A stretch of DNA of 64,000 nt from Spirosoma panaciterrae DSM 21099 (GTDB lineage: Bacteria > Bacteroidota > Bacteroidia > Cytophagales > Spirosomataceae). Below, in pieces: positions 17,916 through 27,372 of this stretch; position 1 is the first letter of the stretch, and every line of letters begins with the position of its first letter. The stretch covers positions 1 through 64,000 of the forward strand of contig NZ_KB893175.1 of NCBI RefSeq assembly GCF_000374025.1. Reading direction: 5' to 3'. The notes beneath the pieces were generated by a model that made no database searches, was not told the DNA's origin, and saw only the letters and a list, made by a program, of their open reading frames with translations. A program made the translations under genes and the position numbers.

Positions 17916-18262
17916 TAAAACCAGTTGGTTAGGGTCAGAAGTAGCCTTAAAGAGGACTCATTATGTTTACGAAGTATGAAAATAGTAAATATTTAATAAA
18001 AAATAAGTTTATATTAATTAAAAACATTTATATTATAATTAATTTTAAAATGATTTTTAAAACATAATAAAATTTTATAAAATATTAAATAAACAGAATA
18101 TAATATTGATTAATATTTAATTAACCATTGTAAATTACTTTTTATTAAAAATATATTGAAGAAAACTTTTTTTGTAATTGGTAACAAATTATCTTTGAAC
18201 TGTACATCCACATAAACTAATAGAAAATATGTATACATCCTTTTTCAACCTTACTCTCGCTT
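17916..18262. other. Very AT-rich island ahead of the exopolysaccharide cluster
   Basis: From about 17970 to 18200 the sequence is nearly all A and T, with many TTTTAAAA- and TTAATTAA-like runs and no reading frame. Such a block before a polysaccharide cluster probably contains the main promoter and could bind nucleoid proteins; it may also mark a recombination border. No promoter box can be assigned with confidence because TA-rich matches are everywhere. Confidence 0.5.
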
Positions 18263-19093
18263 ATGATCAAAAGACTGTACACGCTTCCTGATTTCAGGGA
18301 AAGCTATGTTAATGTGCCAGTCCGGCTGTTCGCCTTTTTCGTACTGGTTTCGTTAGTAAGTTGTGTTACGCCAAAGAAATTAGCGTACTTTCAGGGGGAG
18401 TCGACAGGAGCCGACAGTGTACTGGCCAAACCCTATGTAACGACCATTCAGGTAGGTGATTTATTGTCGGTCCAGGTCAATAGCCTTAATCCAGAAGCGA
18501 CTACGTTTTTTAACCCCTATTCCCCTATTACCGCTGCTGATCGTACCGGAACCTATGGGTACCAACAAACAACCCCGTTGCCAGCGAACGCAGGCTATCT
18601 GGTAGCGGCCGACGGCACCATTGTGCTGCCTATGGTAGGCCCGGTACTGGTTGCAGGAAAAACCAATGCGTTGGCTGCTGACATGATTCAGGAGAAGCTT
18701 AAGATTTACCTCAAGGAGCCAACGGTAAGTATTCGGAACCTGAATTTCCGCATAACGGTACTTGGTGAGGTCAATAGACCATCCCTGTACAACATCACCA
18801 ACGAGCAAATTACCTTACCCGAAGCCCTGGGGCTGGCTGGCGATCTGACCATATTCGGTCGACGAAATAGCGTCATGGTGATCCGTCAGGAGAATGGGAA
18901 GCGGACGTACAACAAACTTGATTTAACCAGACGCAGTGTTCTTCAATCGCCTTATTATTATCTGCATCCCAACGATGTAGTGTATGTAGAACCGGGTCAA
19001 TCACGGGCTGCTTCGGCCGATCGTATCTATCAGATCATCCCCATGACCCTGAGTGCGCTTTCCTTTATCGCCATTATCGTTACGCGTTTATAA
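18263..19093 (+). CDS. Polysaccharide export outer-membrane lipoprotein (Wza-like)
   Basis: This 276-aa protein should form or gate the outer-membrane channel for polysaccharide export. It has a lipoprotein leader with the Cys at about residue 34 (SLVSC), a polysaccharide-export (Poly_export) domain (IQVGDLLSVQVNSLNPEA, about 60-150, then ADGTIVLPMVGPVLVAGKT), and a SLBB-like domain (FRITVLGEVNRPSLYNI, about 160-235). A C-terminal hydrophobic segment follows (IIPMTLSALSFIAIIV), as in short Bacteroidota homologues. It is the first gene of the cluster, followed in order by the priming sugar transferase and the Wzc kinase, so it works with them. Confidence 0.9.
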   Translation: MIKRLYTLPDFRESYVNVPVRLFAFFVLVSLVSCVTPKKLAYFQGESTGADSVLAKPYVTTIQVGDLLSVQVNSLNPEATTFFNPYSPITAADRTGTYGYQQTTPLPANAGYLVAADGTIVLPMVGPVLVAGKTNALAADMIQEKLKIYLKEPTVSIRNLNFRITVLGEVNRPSLYNITNEQITLPEALGLAGDLTIFGRRNSVMVIRQENGKRTYNKLDLTRRSVLQSPYYYLHPNDVVYVEPGQSRAASADRIYQIIPMTLSALSFIAIIVTRL

Positions 19094-19146
19094 TAGTTGT
19101 ACTTGAAGGTATTGATAGTATATCTCCATGCTAATTCAACCTACAC

Positions 19147-19833
19147 ATGATTTCATTAGACTCCTCTATTTTTCCAAAAGTAGATCCCGAGCAGGTCGGA
19201 GATCGTGTGATCGGGATTACTGACCAAACCTGGTATGCTCAGTATGGTAAACGGGTTTTTGATATTGTTGTGGCGCTGCTGGTCTGCATGTTTGTTCTTT
19301 CCTGGTTGATTCCGGTGCTTGGTCTGATTATATGGGCTACATCGCCAGGGCCGGGGTTATACATTCAGCTTCGGACAGGGCGCAATGGCCGGGTTTTTCG
19401 TTGTGTAAAATTCCGCACCATGTACTTCAAAAAGGATTCGGCATTTGAGCAGGCAAAAATGGGCGATCCCCGTGTAACCCCAATGGGCGCTTTTCTGCGC
19501 CGAACCAATCTGGACGAGATGCCCCAATTCTGGAATGTATTGATGGGCGATATGAGTGTAGTAGGCCCCAGGCCACACCCCATTCAATTAGACCATATGT
19601 TCTGGCAGGAGATCGACAAGTACCCGCAGCGGTATGCCATACGCCCCGGCATTACAGGATTGGCTCAGGTACGGGGTGCCCGTGGTCAGACTGAAGCCAT
19701 GATCAAGATGCGACATCGAGTTCGTTATGACCTGCATTATGCGAAACGGCAATCGTTGCTGGTTGACCTGAAGCTGTGCTGGCTGACCGTCAAACCCATG
19801 CTGAGTGGAAGTGAGAATGTAAATGCATGGTAA
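19147..19833 (+). CDS. Undecaprenyl-phosphate sugar-phosphate transferase (priming enzyme)
   Basis: This 228-aa enzyme starts the repeat unit by moving a sugar-1-phosphate from a UDP-sugar to undecaprenyl phosphate at the inner membrane. It has one N-terminal hydrophobic segment (about 30-60) and the bacterial sugar transferase domain: KFRTMYFKKDSAFE (about 91), DPRVTPMGAFLRRTNLDEMPQ, GDMSVVGPRP (about 138) and RPGITGLAQVRG (about 165). The length corresponds to the catalytic domain alone, without the four-helix N-terminal part of WbaP or WcaJ. The specific sugar cannot be deduced. It lies between the export lipoprotein and Wzc genes, with 40-55 bp gaps. Confidence 0.92.
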   Translation: MISLDSSIFPKVDPEQVGDRVIGITDQTWYAQYGKRVFDIVVALLVCMFVLSWLIPVLGLIIWATSPGPGLYIQLRTGRNGRVFRCVKFRTMYFKKDSAFEQAKMGDPRVTPMGAFLRRTNLDEMPQFWNVLMGDMSVVGPRPHPIQLDHMFWQEIDKYPQRYAIRPGITGLAQVRGARGQTEAMIKMRHRVRYDLHYAKRQSLLVDLKLCWLTVKPMLSGSENVNAW

Positions 19834-19872
19834 GCTTATTCATCATACTGTTATCAAAAATAATCAACGCCA

Positions 19873-22209
19873 ATGAACAATCCAGTCAATAATTATTCAT
19901 ACGTATCGTATCAGAACGTTGATAATGATGCAATTAACCTACGAGCGATTGTTTTTCGTTATCTGCGCAACTGGTATTGGTTTGTACTTTCTATTGGCTT
20001 GATGCTCGCGGGTGCGTATATATACCTACGTTATCAGGCTCCCAGTTATAAAAGTCAGTCCAGTTTATTGATCAAAGACGAGAAGAAAGGCCTTGATCAG
20101 GAGAATATTCTGAAAGAACTGGAAATCTTTGCGCCTAAAAAGGTAGTCGAAAATGAAATCGAGATTCTGAAGTCGTATACCCTGATGGACCGGGTTGCCA
20201 AACAACTGAATCTTAATGTCTTTTATTATCAGGATACGCCCTACGGGAAGCGTGAAATCTATGAGAAATCACCGATACGATTCATCGTTGAACAGGCCAC
20301 ACCAGCACTCTACAACGACGACTATCTGACCATTCGTTTTAACGATAATCAGACGTTTAGCCTCAACGACAAGGTGTATCCGTTGAATAGTAGTGTACAG
20401 ACTCCGTATGGCCGTATACGCCTGTTTACCCGCCGACCCGTATCGAGCAAGAATGAACCCGTGTATGTATCCGTAATAGGTCAGACGAAGCTGGTGAGCG
20501 ATTTGGTAAAGAAACTCAAGGCTGAACCAACCAGTAAAGCCTCAACCGTGATCATGCTGACTCTGGAAACGGCAGTGCCAGACAAAGGCGAAGCCATACT
20601 GAATCGGTTGATCGATGTGTATAACGAAGCCGCTATCCTGGATAAAAACCGGGTTGCGGCTAATACGCTGAATTTTATTGATGAGCGGCTGAAGCTGATC
20701 TCCAGCGAATTACAATCCGTTGAACGGGGGGTAGAAGCTTACAAATCAGCGCAGGGTATTACGGACCTGGGCGTACAGGCCGAGGAGTTTCTGAAAACCG
20801 TTCAGCAAAATGATGCGCAGCTGAATCAGGTAACCATTCAGTTGGGGGCTTTAAACGATCTGGAACAGTATATCAAGCAGCAACCGGGCAATCGGGCCGG
20901 AACCCCCGCTACACTGGGCCTTAGTGATCCTACCCTGCTGGCGCTGATCGAAAACGTTACCAAACTGGAAGCGCAGCGGGATATGCTGGCCCGGACCACG
21001 TCGGATCAAAACCCTGTATTGCAAACGATTGATAGCCAGATCCACGCGACGAAGAACAGCATTCTCGATAATGTGGCTACGATGAAAGCCATGCTGACAA
21101 CAGCCAAGCAGCAATATGCAGCAACGAATTCCAAAATGGAAGGCGTCATTCGGAGTATTCCAACCAAAGAGCGGGCCCTGATGGATATTACCCGGCAGCA
21201 GGCTATCAAAAACAATTTGTATACCTATCTGCTCCAAAAGCGGGAAGAAACCGCCGTGTCCTTTGCGTCAACCATTTCAGACTCGCGCACTGTGGATGTG
21301 GCCCGTAGCGATGCAAAACCTGTTAAGCCCGATCGGCCAAGCACGTACGTCCTGTTTGCTTTTCTGGGCTTGCTTTTACCGGTGGGTGTGCTGGCCACCA
21401 GCGATGCCATGAACAATCGTATTATGCGTCGGAAAGACGTAGAAGAAGGGACCAATGTGCCGATCCTGGGTGAAGTAATCAAGAATAAAAATACACAGGC
21501 CATCATCGTAGAGGCTCGTAATCAGTCGGTTATTGCTGAGCAGATTCGCGCCTTACGAACCAATCTTCAGTTTTTGCGGGAAAGTCGTGAAGGCAGTCAG
21601 GCCCTCTTATTTACATCGAGTATCAGTGGTGAAGGAAAATCATTCATTTCACTGAACCTCGGAGCCAGTCTGGCACTGGTGGGTCGGCGTACCGTTATTC
21701 TGGAGATGGATTTGCGGAAACCCCGTCTTCGCCATTCATTGGAAAATTTCCCGGTTGGCATAGGGATCAGTAATTATTTGATTGGCGAGGCCGTTCTGGA
21801 AGATATCATCCAGCCGATTCCCAATACAGAAAATTATTATATAATCACCTCGGGACCAATACCACCCAATCCGTCTGAATTATTGAGTAGCCCACGTCTG
21901 GAAACACTTATCCAGGAGTTGCGTCAGCATTTCGATTATGTCATCATTGACGCTCCACCAATCGGCCTGGTAACCGATGCCCAGCTCATTGCCCCATTTG
22001 CGGATGCTACGCTGTTTATTGTTCGGCATGATTTAACGCCGAAAAGCTACATGAAAATGGTTGAGACCATTCATCAGGAGAAACGCTTCAATAAACTCAA
22101 CATCGTATTGAATGCAGTTGGGGGTGGCGACGAAGAATACTACAGTTATAGCTACGGGTATAATTATGCCTATGGCGAAAAGAAAAGCACTAAAAAATGG
22201 CTGAGTTAA
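19873..22209 (+). CDS. Wzc-type tyrosine kinase / chain-length determinant
   Basis: This 778-aa inner-membrane protein controls polysaccharide polymer length and export. It has an N-terminal Wzz domain with TM1 (about 37-55), a long periplasmic helical region (about 60-480), TM2 near 490 (YVLFAFLGLLLPVGVLA) and a C-terminal BY-kinase domain. The kinase shows Walker A SGEGKS (about 585), Walker A' ILEMDLRKP (about 613) and Walker B YVIIDAPP (about 695). The tail is a tyrosine cluster (EEYYSYSYGYNYAYGEKK), the autophosphorylation site. The matching phosphatase is probably the PHP protein at 9336-10091. Kinase and Wzz domains are fused, as in Gram-negative Wzc. Confidence 0.93.
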   Translation: MNNPVNNYSYVSYQNVDNDAINLRAIVFRYLRNWYWFVLSIGLMLAGAYIYLRYQAPSYKSQSSLLIKDEKKGLDQENILKELEIFAPKKVVENEIEILKSYTLMDRVAKQLNLNVFYYQDTPYGKREIYEKSPIRFIVEQATPALYNDDYLTIRFNDNQTFSLNDKVYPLNSSVQTPYGRIRLFTRRPVSSKNEPVYVSVIGQTKLVSDLVKKLKAEPTSKASTVIMLTLETAVPDKGEAILNRLIDVYNEAAILDKNRVAANTLNFIDERLKLISSELQSVERGVEAYKSAQGITDLGVQAEEFLKTVQQNDAQLNQVTIQLGALNDLEQYIKQQPGNRAGTPATLGLSDPTLLALIENVTKLEAQRDMLARTTSDQNPVLQTIDSQIHATKNSILDNVATMKAMLTTAKQQYAATNSKMEGVIRSIPTKERALMDITRQQAIKNNLYTYLLQKREETAVSFASTISDSRTVDVARSDAKPVKPDRPSTYVLFAFLGLLLPVGVLATSDAMNNRIMRRKDVEEGTNVPILGEVIKNKNTQAIIVEARNQSVIAEQIRALRTNLQFLRESREGSQALLFTSSISGEGKSFISLNLGASLALVGRRTVILEMDLRKPRLRHSLENFPVGIGISNYLIGEAVLEDIIQPIPNTENYYIITSGPIPPNPSELLSSPRLETLIQELRQHFDYVIIDAPPIGLVTDAQLIAPFADATLFIVRHDLTPKSYMKMVETIHQEKRFNKLNIVLNAVGGGDEEYYSYSYGYNYAYGEKKSTKKWLS

Positions 22210-22353
22210 GGTCGGAAAACCGATTGTCGGCCCAAGCTGATTTCTGAAAAATACTTGCTAAGGAGTTGCTAGTTAGCCGGTTTAGGCTGGTGGATTTTGG
22301 TGCCGTATTGGTGAAAAAGCCAGTTCGAATTAGCCTGTAATTTATTAAGGACA

Positions 22354-23709
22354 ATGTCTGTAAAAGGAAGTATCATTAAGAATATAGGCGCAGGTACCTG
22401 GGGGAAACTTTCAAATGTACTCTTCAGGTTGGTGCAGGTGCCGCTACTGATTTCAGCCTTAGGGGTAGAGGATTATGGGCGTTGGCTGGTGTTGGCATCG
22501 CTCCCTGCCTGGATACGGTTAGCCAATTTCGGATTTGGGAATGTAGCCGCCAACGAAATGTCGATGTTACTGGCCTCGAATGAAGTGAACAAAGCCAGAA
22601 ATGTTTATTCAACCACGTTGGCATTAACAACCCTAATCGGTGTAGTAGGCTGCGTGCTGGCCACTGTGCTGGTGCCCCTCATTCCGTGGGATGGTTTCAT
22701 TGGCCAAAAGAGCCAGAGCGAAATTTCAAAAGCAGTTTACTGGTTAGCGATTTCTGTATTCGTTTCGTTTCTGATCGACGTAAGCTACAGTCGATTCCGA
22801 GCCGCACGAAAAGCTCATTTATCGGTATTGATCGGAAGCTTTATGCCCTGGGTCGAGCTGTTGTTGATGGTCATTGTATTACGGTACACAACCCGGTTCG
22901 ATTATCTCGGTTTGGCAGTGTTGGGTTCTACGGTGCTTTTTCTGGGTTTGTATCAATTCTTAAGCCGAAAAAGCATGCCGTTGTTAACATTTTCGTTTAA
23001 AGATGTTCAGCCAGCCAGATTTAAGGATTTGTTCTGGAAAGGCATGGCCTTTCAGGCTTTCCCGTTAGGCAATGCATTGGTATTTCAGGGAAACCTGCTG
23101 ATCATTCAGGCTATTTTAGGGCCTTATGCGGTAACCGTTTTTGGTACCACTCGGACCTTAATACGTACCATCAATCAGGCAATGGAACTGGTCAATCAGG
23201 CTATCTGGCCTGAGATGAGCCATCTGTTTGGCAGCAATGATATGGGAAGGGCCTCTAAGCTACATCGACTGGGGGTAGGTGTATCAATTATTGGAGCCTG
23301 TATCGGTACTATTTTTCTGATCTTTTTTGGCAAAGATTTATATAGTCTGTGGGTGGGAAAAGACATAACGATATCCAATCGCTTATTGATTATTTTCCTT
23401 ATTCCCATTCCATTTAATGCCATATGGTTTACGAGTAGTGTTGTGCATCTGGCCAGTAATAAACATGAAGGATTAGCGATCAGGTATTTGCTTTCTACGC
23501 TGATCGGCTTTTTGGCCTGTATTGTCCTGTGTTATTTTCAGGGAATTGAAGGGGCAGCCTTATCGACTATCGTAGCCGACCTGGTTTTAATTCCTTACGT
23601 AATCAAAAATTCATTACTGTTAACAGAAGATACCTGGAAGGCATTTTCGAAGGGTTTGATTCTGGAAATAAGTTCTATTAAAAATATACTAATAAAGCGG
23701 ATAGCCTAA
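22354..23709 (+). CDS. Polysaccharide flippase (Wzx-like)
   Basis: This 451-aa multi-pass membrane protein has about 12 hydrophobic segments spread over the full length. It resembles the MOP/MVF oligosaccharide flippases that move undecaprenyl-linked repeat units to the periplasm. The N-terminal part (SIIKNIGAGTWGKLSNVLFRLVQVPL, then LGVEDYGRWLV) has the usual shape: start of helix 1, then a YG-containing loop. The gap of about 145 bp after wzc might contain an internal promoter, though I see no clear box. It acts upstream of the polymerase at 24735. Confidence 0.85.
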   Translation: MSVKGSIIKNIGAGTWGKLSNVLFRLVQVPLLISALGVEDYGRWLVLASLPAWIRLANFGFGNVAANEMSMLLASNEVNKARNVYSTTLALTTLIGVVGCVLATVLVPLIPWDGFIGQKSQSEISKAVYWLAISVFVSFLIDVSYSRFRAARKAHLSVLIGSFMPWVELLLMVIVLRYTTRFDYLGLAVLGSTVLFLGLYQFLSRKSMPLLTFSFKDVQPARFKDLFWKGMAFQAFPLGNALVFQGNLLIIQAILGPYAVTVFGTTRTLIRTINQAMELVNQAIWPEMSHLFGSNDMGRASKLHRLGVGVSIIGACIGTIFLIFFGKDLYSLWVGKDITISNRLLIIFLIPIPFNAIWFTSSVVHLASNKHEGLAIRYLLSTLIGFLACIVLCYFQGIEGAALSTIVADLVLIPYVIKNSLLLTEDTWKAFSKGLILEISSIKNILIKRIA

Positions 23710-23849
23710 CCAACGGTAAGCGCATACGACAACACATTCAGTGCTTCATTCCAGCAGTAAATCTGCTCTTGCTCACAACAGGTAAATTAAGTAGGCTTTA
23801 ACGGTACACGATCATTTTTTTATTGCCTTAGTTTTTAACGACCTATAAG

Positions 23850-24731
23850 ATGAATAAGAGAAACTTCATCGATCTTGATCTACTTAGTAACGGCGAAGGG
23901 AAGCTGGTGTATGGGAATCGCCTGGATGCTGTTTCGTTTCATGAAACAACCTGCGAGGAATGGTTTTCTGATTTTGTTGAAGAGGTATCGTCGGCGATTG
24001 GTAAACGCTATTTTCCCGTTTACCGAATTGCGGATGGCGAAATGAGATTCCTGTTCGGCTACAAGGTCAATTGGAAAAATAAACCATTTCGTAGCCTGCT
24101 GAAATACATTAAGTACGAGCTTTTCAAATCGCCCTGGAAAACTTCCTGGGGTGAGAGCTATTCCCCTACAGAAAAAAAACATCTCCAGACCTTATTAGCG
24201 AAATGCATAAAAAATATAGCGCAGGAGGGAAAACTCGCTATATACTGGAATGACAATGGATTAAATGCTTTTGTCGAGTATAATAGCTATATGGAGGCCC
24301 TATTTGAAAAAATAGGTGTACGGCTAGATGCAGATAACTATGTGCCTTTCCATTTTGCGCAGGCCATTTTTGCGAACTATGCCGATCGGCTGCTGAGAGG
24401 AAAAAATGTATTGGTAATATCTGGATTTGATGCGATTGAAAAAGACGCTTTAGGGAAACGGTTACAGAAGATAGGCGTTGCTCATTACGACTTTTATAGA
24501 TGCTCTCCGACCTCAGCATTAAAAGACGATTATACGCTCATAAAGCCTCGTATAAAGCCCGATATCGTATTAGTAGCTGCTGGGATTGGTGCTGCGCGTG
24601 TATTGGCTGATTTGAAACATCTAAACTGCCCTGTAATTGATGTTGGAAGCTATTTGAATGTGTTGAGTGGGAAGTACGAAAACGCACATGCTGGATTTTT
24701 TATTCAGCCAAAGGTTCTGGAAAATAGCTAA
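23850..24731 (+). CDS. GT-D fold glycosyltransferase-like protein
   Basis: This 293-aa protein matches the pattern of the GT-D (DUF1792-like) glycosyltransferases. The acidic RIADGEM motif at about residue 60 corresponds to the RxGDGE metal/nucleotide site. The C-terminal half has the Rossmann-like segments NVLVISGFDAIEKDALGKR and DIVLVAAGIGAARVLADL, then CPVIDVGSYLNV. No membrane segment is present. In streptococci such enzymes add sugars to adhesin glycans; here it sits between the flippase and polymerase genes, so a role in building the exopolysaccharide repeat is likely. It stops 3 bp before the polymerase start. Confidence 0.65.
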   Translation: MNKRNFIDLDLLSNGEGKLVYGNRLDAVSFHETTCEEWFSDFVEEVSSAIGKRYFPVYRIADGEMRFLFGYKVNWKNKPFRSLLKYIKYELFKSPWKTSWGESYSPTEKKHLQTLLAKCIKNIAQEGKLAIYWNDNGLNAFVEYNSYMEALFEKIGVRLDADNYVPFHFAQAIFANYADRLLRGKNVLVISGFDAIEKDALGKRLQKIGVAHYDFYRCSPTSALKDDYTLIKPRIKPDIVLVAAGIGAARVLADLKHLNCPVIDVGSYLNVLSGKYENAHAGFFIQPKVLENS

Positions 24732-24734
24732 AAC

Positions 24735-26048
24735 ATGGTACGAGAAAATAAAACTATATATTATTATCTAGTCAGCATTTTAGTATGCTCCGTATTTACC
24801 TGGATTGGTGTAATTCTGAGTATTAATATACTGAAATATGTAGCCGCTGCCGGAATTATCCTACTAACCTGTATTTCATCCGTAACTATTTATAAGTATA
24901 AAAATACGATAACTTGGCAGAAAGCCCTTCCATTGCTCCTGATCACTTTAGGCTATCCACTTGTCAGGATAACGATGGATGTATTTGTTGACTTTCAATT
25001 TAAAACATTTACGGATGGATTTATTCTGGAAGGCAGCTATTATCTACTGCTGCTTTATGGGTTGAATATGGCCCTGGCAACAAGGATGGGTATTTCGTAT
25101 CGGCAATTATTTAAGTTTTCACTTATTGCTCTTCCTATTGGTATAGCCTTGATCTATACAAGCTTAGTGTTGATACCGGATTACAATATATGGATTGGGC
25201 ACTTGTCTTTAAATAACTGCCTGATACCCGTCTCTATGCTGGCTCTTTATCCTAGAAATGAAAAGTATTTACTCTGGGGTTGGTCGGCCATATTTCTTTT
25301 GTTGTTTATCGCGGCAAAAATATGGTCTCGTTCCTATACATTAGTCGGTTTCTACATCGCTCTTTTTGCCTATCGGTCTATTTTTCATTTGGGAAAACGT
25401 AAACTAGGTATAACCTTATTGATACTTCTCATTGTCGGTTATTCAATCGGGGCCTTCTCTTTTTTTACGGAGAACTCAGAAGTACGTGATCAGTCGGTAG
25501 CTGATAAATATCAGTTCGATTCGCTGATCAAAACGTTTGATGACTTTCTTACAGACTTCGATGTGACTAAGTTATTTTATTGGGAGGGAAACTCACGATC
25601 TACCTTATTGGTCGATGCATTTGGGAAAGCCAGCTATGTAGACTGGCTTTTTGGCCATGGCTTATTTGGTACCTACGATTCGACTATTGAGGTGAGTAGT
25701 AATATGCTGGTCAGACGAAGTACAATTGAAATTGGCTGGGCACAGGAGGTATTCCGTTGGGGATTACCCTATGTGCTTTTTTTTCTGTATTCGCTTGTTC
25801 GGGCTCGTACGTATTTGAAAGGCCTATATCTGCAAACTAATGATCCCATTTATAAAGCACTTGCAGAATTAATACTTGTCAAAATATTGGATGGGTTTGT
25901 TTTTGGCTTGCCATTTTTTCATGTCTATAATCTTTTAGTGTTCTGGGGGTTGATGATGACTTGTGTTAAAATCAATATCGTTCCAGTAATTATAGAGGCT
26001 AAAAATAGATATGCAGAAAAAACCACGGAATTACAAGTTGCCAATTAA
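24735..26048 (+). CDS. O-antigen/exopolysaccharide polymerase-like membrane protein (Wzy)
   Basis: This 437-aa protein has about 11-12 hydrophobic helices and a large soluble loop in the second half (about residues 245-340, containing ENSEVRDQSVADKYQFDS and the GNSRSTLLVDAFGKASYVDWLFGHG segment), the layout of Wzy/WaaL proteins. The family is poorly conserved, so the assignment rests on topology, an Arg-rich loop and its place next to the flippase and glycosyltransferase genes. The base composition is clearly more AT-rich than in the flanking export genes. ATG at 24735 follows the previous stop by 3 bp, suggesting translational coupling. Confidence 0.72.
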   Translation: MVRENKTIYYYLVSILVCSVFTWIGVILSINILKYVAAAGIILLTCISSVTIYKYKNTITWQKALPLLLITLGYPLVRITMDVFVDFQFKTFTDGFILEGSYYLLLLYGLNMALATRMGISYRQLFKFSLIALPIGIALIYTSLVLIPDYNIWIGHLSLNNCLIPVSMLALYPRNEKYLLWGWSAIFLLLFIAAKIWSRSYTLVGFYIALFAYRSIFHLGKRKLGITLLILLIVGYSIGAFSFFTENSEVRDQSVADKYQFDSLIKTFDDFLTDFDVTKLFYWEGNSRSTLLVDAFGKASYVDWLFGHGLFGTYDSTIEVSSNMLVRRSTIEIGWAQEVFRWGLPYVLFFLYSLVRARTYLKGLYLQTNDPIYKALAELILVKILDGFVFGLPFFHVYNLLVFWGLMMTCVKINIVPVIIEAKNRYAEKTTELQVAN

Positions 26049-26084
26049 ATGCATAATCGATTAAGAATCTAATTGGTAATACTG

Positions 26085-26744
26085 ATGAAAAGTTTATTAA
26101 AACGCTTCGCTCGTTACGTCTACTTGAGGTATAAATTTCCGACAGCTCGTATTGCTTTTTCGGCGACCGTCTCGTTGGATAGTGTGCTGGCAAATGGCGT
26201 AAAAATATTACCAGGCAGTATGCTGGGCGACTGCAAAGTTGATCGGTATACCTATATCGGAAATAACTGTCAGTTTTCAAGAACGCAAATTGGTGCTTTT
26301 ACCAGTATTGGTCCTGAAGTTATTTGCGGTTTAGGCGCCCATCCGGTTGATTTCGTATCGACATATCCTGGCTTTTATTCTGCCGAATCGTCAGGGGCCA
26401 ATTGGTTTGGGAGTGTACATGCCTTCGCCGATAAGCCTACCGTTCAGATTGGATCCGATGTGTGGATTGGGGCGCGGGCGATCATATTAGGCGGGGTTAA
26501 AATTGGGCACGGGGCTATTATAGCTGCCGGTGCAGTGGTTACAAAAGATGTTCCGGCTTATTCAATTGTAGGGGGAGTGCCGGGAAAAATAATTCGGTAT
26601 CGATTCGAGCCAGGTTTACAGGATAAGCTCCTGAATTCCAATTGGTGGAATATGCCGGATGATACGCTCCGTACACTAGCCAAATATGTAGCAGAGCCAA
26701 CTGTTTTTGTTGAAAAATTAGCAGAAAATTATGGCGATAAGTGA
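26085..26744 (+). CDS. Hexapeptide-repeat acyltransferase (CatB/xenobiotic acetyltransferase-like)
   Basis: This 219-aa protein is a left-handed beta-helix acyltransferase, probably an O-acetyltransferase of a sugar in the exopolysaccharide. Hexapeptide turns are visible throughout ([86 protein letters not shown]). The loop [14 protein letters not shown] carries the His expected for catalysis. ATG at 26085 is preferred to an in-frame TTG at 26073. It overlaps the following acyltransferase by 14 bp, so both are surely co-translated. Confidence 0.82.
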   Translation: MKSLLKRFARYVYLRYKFPTARIAFSATVSLDSVLANGVKILPGSMLGDCKVDRYTYIGNNCQFSRTQIGAFTSIGPEVICGLGAHPVDFVSTYPGFYSAESSGANWFGSVHAFADKPTVQIGSDVWIGARAIILGGVKIGHGAIIAAGAVVTKDVPAYSIVGGVPGKIIRYRFEPGLQDKLLNSNWWNMPDDTLRTLAKYVAEPTVFVEKLAENYGDK

Positions 26745-27363
26745 GAATGCGAAACAGACGATAAGGACTATTCTTTATGCCTGGCGATTTCCCCGAGACC
26801 TTGTTTACTGTTACTGGAAATTGAATGCCTGGCACGCTTCCTGGCGATTATATGGCACCCCGTTAATTCAGGTGCATAGAAAAGCAAAAATAACGATTGG
26901 AAAGGACTGGATTGCCTGTAGTGACCCAAAATATAACTCGTTGGGTGTGCCTCAAAAAGTGATTATTAAGGCCGTTCGACCGGGGGCTGTAATTACAATC
27001 GGTGATGGGGTAGGCATGTCGGGAGTAACGATTTCCTGCGGCCATAAAATTATAATTGGCAACCAGGTTTTATTGGGGAGTGGTGTGCTTATTACGGATA
27101 ATGATTCGCATGCTATTCATCCAGATTTGCGCCATTCACGCTACCATATCGGAGAAGCGCCCGTGGTTGTTGAAGATCAGGTATTTATTGGGGCAAGATC
27201 AATCATTTTAAAAGGGGTAACAATAGGGTACGGAGCCGTCATTGGCGCTGGGTCTATCGTTACAAAAAATGTACCTGCCTTTAGCATTGTGGCTGGAAAT
27301 CCGGCACGAATTGTTGGCAATGTTTTGGACGAAAAATATGCAGGAGAGCTTGTACTAAAATAG
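26731..27363 (+). CDS. Hexapeptide-repeat acyltransferase (WbbJ/maa-like)
   Basis: This 210-aa left-handed beta-helix acyltransferase is likely to acetylate the repeat unit or a precursor sugar. An N-terminal helical part of about 60 residues precedes the repeats: [45 protein letters not shown] (with the catalytic-type His), [36 protein letters not shown]. The end [10 protein letters not shown] is typical. It starts inside the previous acyltransferase gene (14-bp overlap). Acceptor and acyl donor are not predictable from the sequence. Confidence 0.83.
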   Translation: MAISENAKQTIRTILYAWRFPRDLVYCYWKLNAWHASWRLYGTPLIQVHRKAKITIGKDWIACSDPKYNSLGVPQKVIIKAVRPGAVITIGDGVGMSGVTISCGHKIIIGNQVLLGSGVLITDNDSHAIHPDLRHSRYHIGEAPVVVEDQVFIGARSIILKGVTIGYGAVIGAGSIVTKNVPAFSIVAGNPARIVGNVLDEKYAGELVLK

Positions 27364-27372
27364 AGATTGTCA

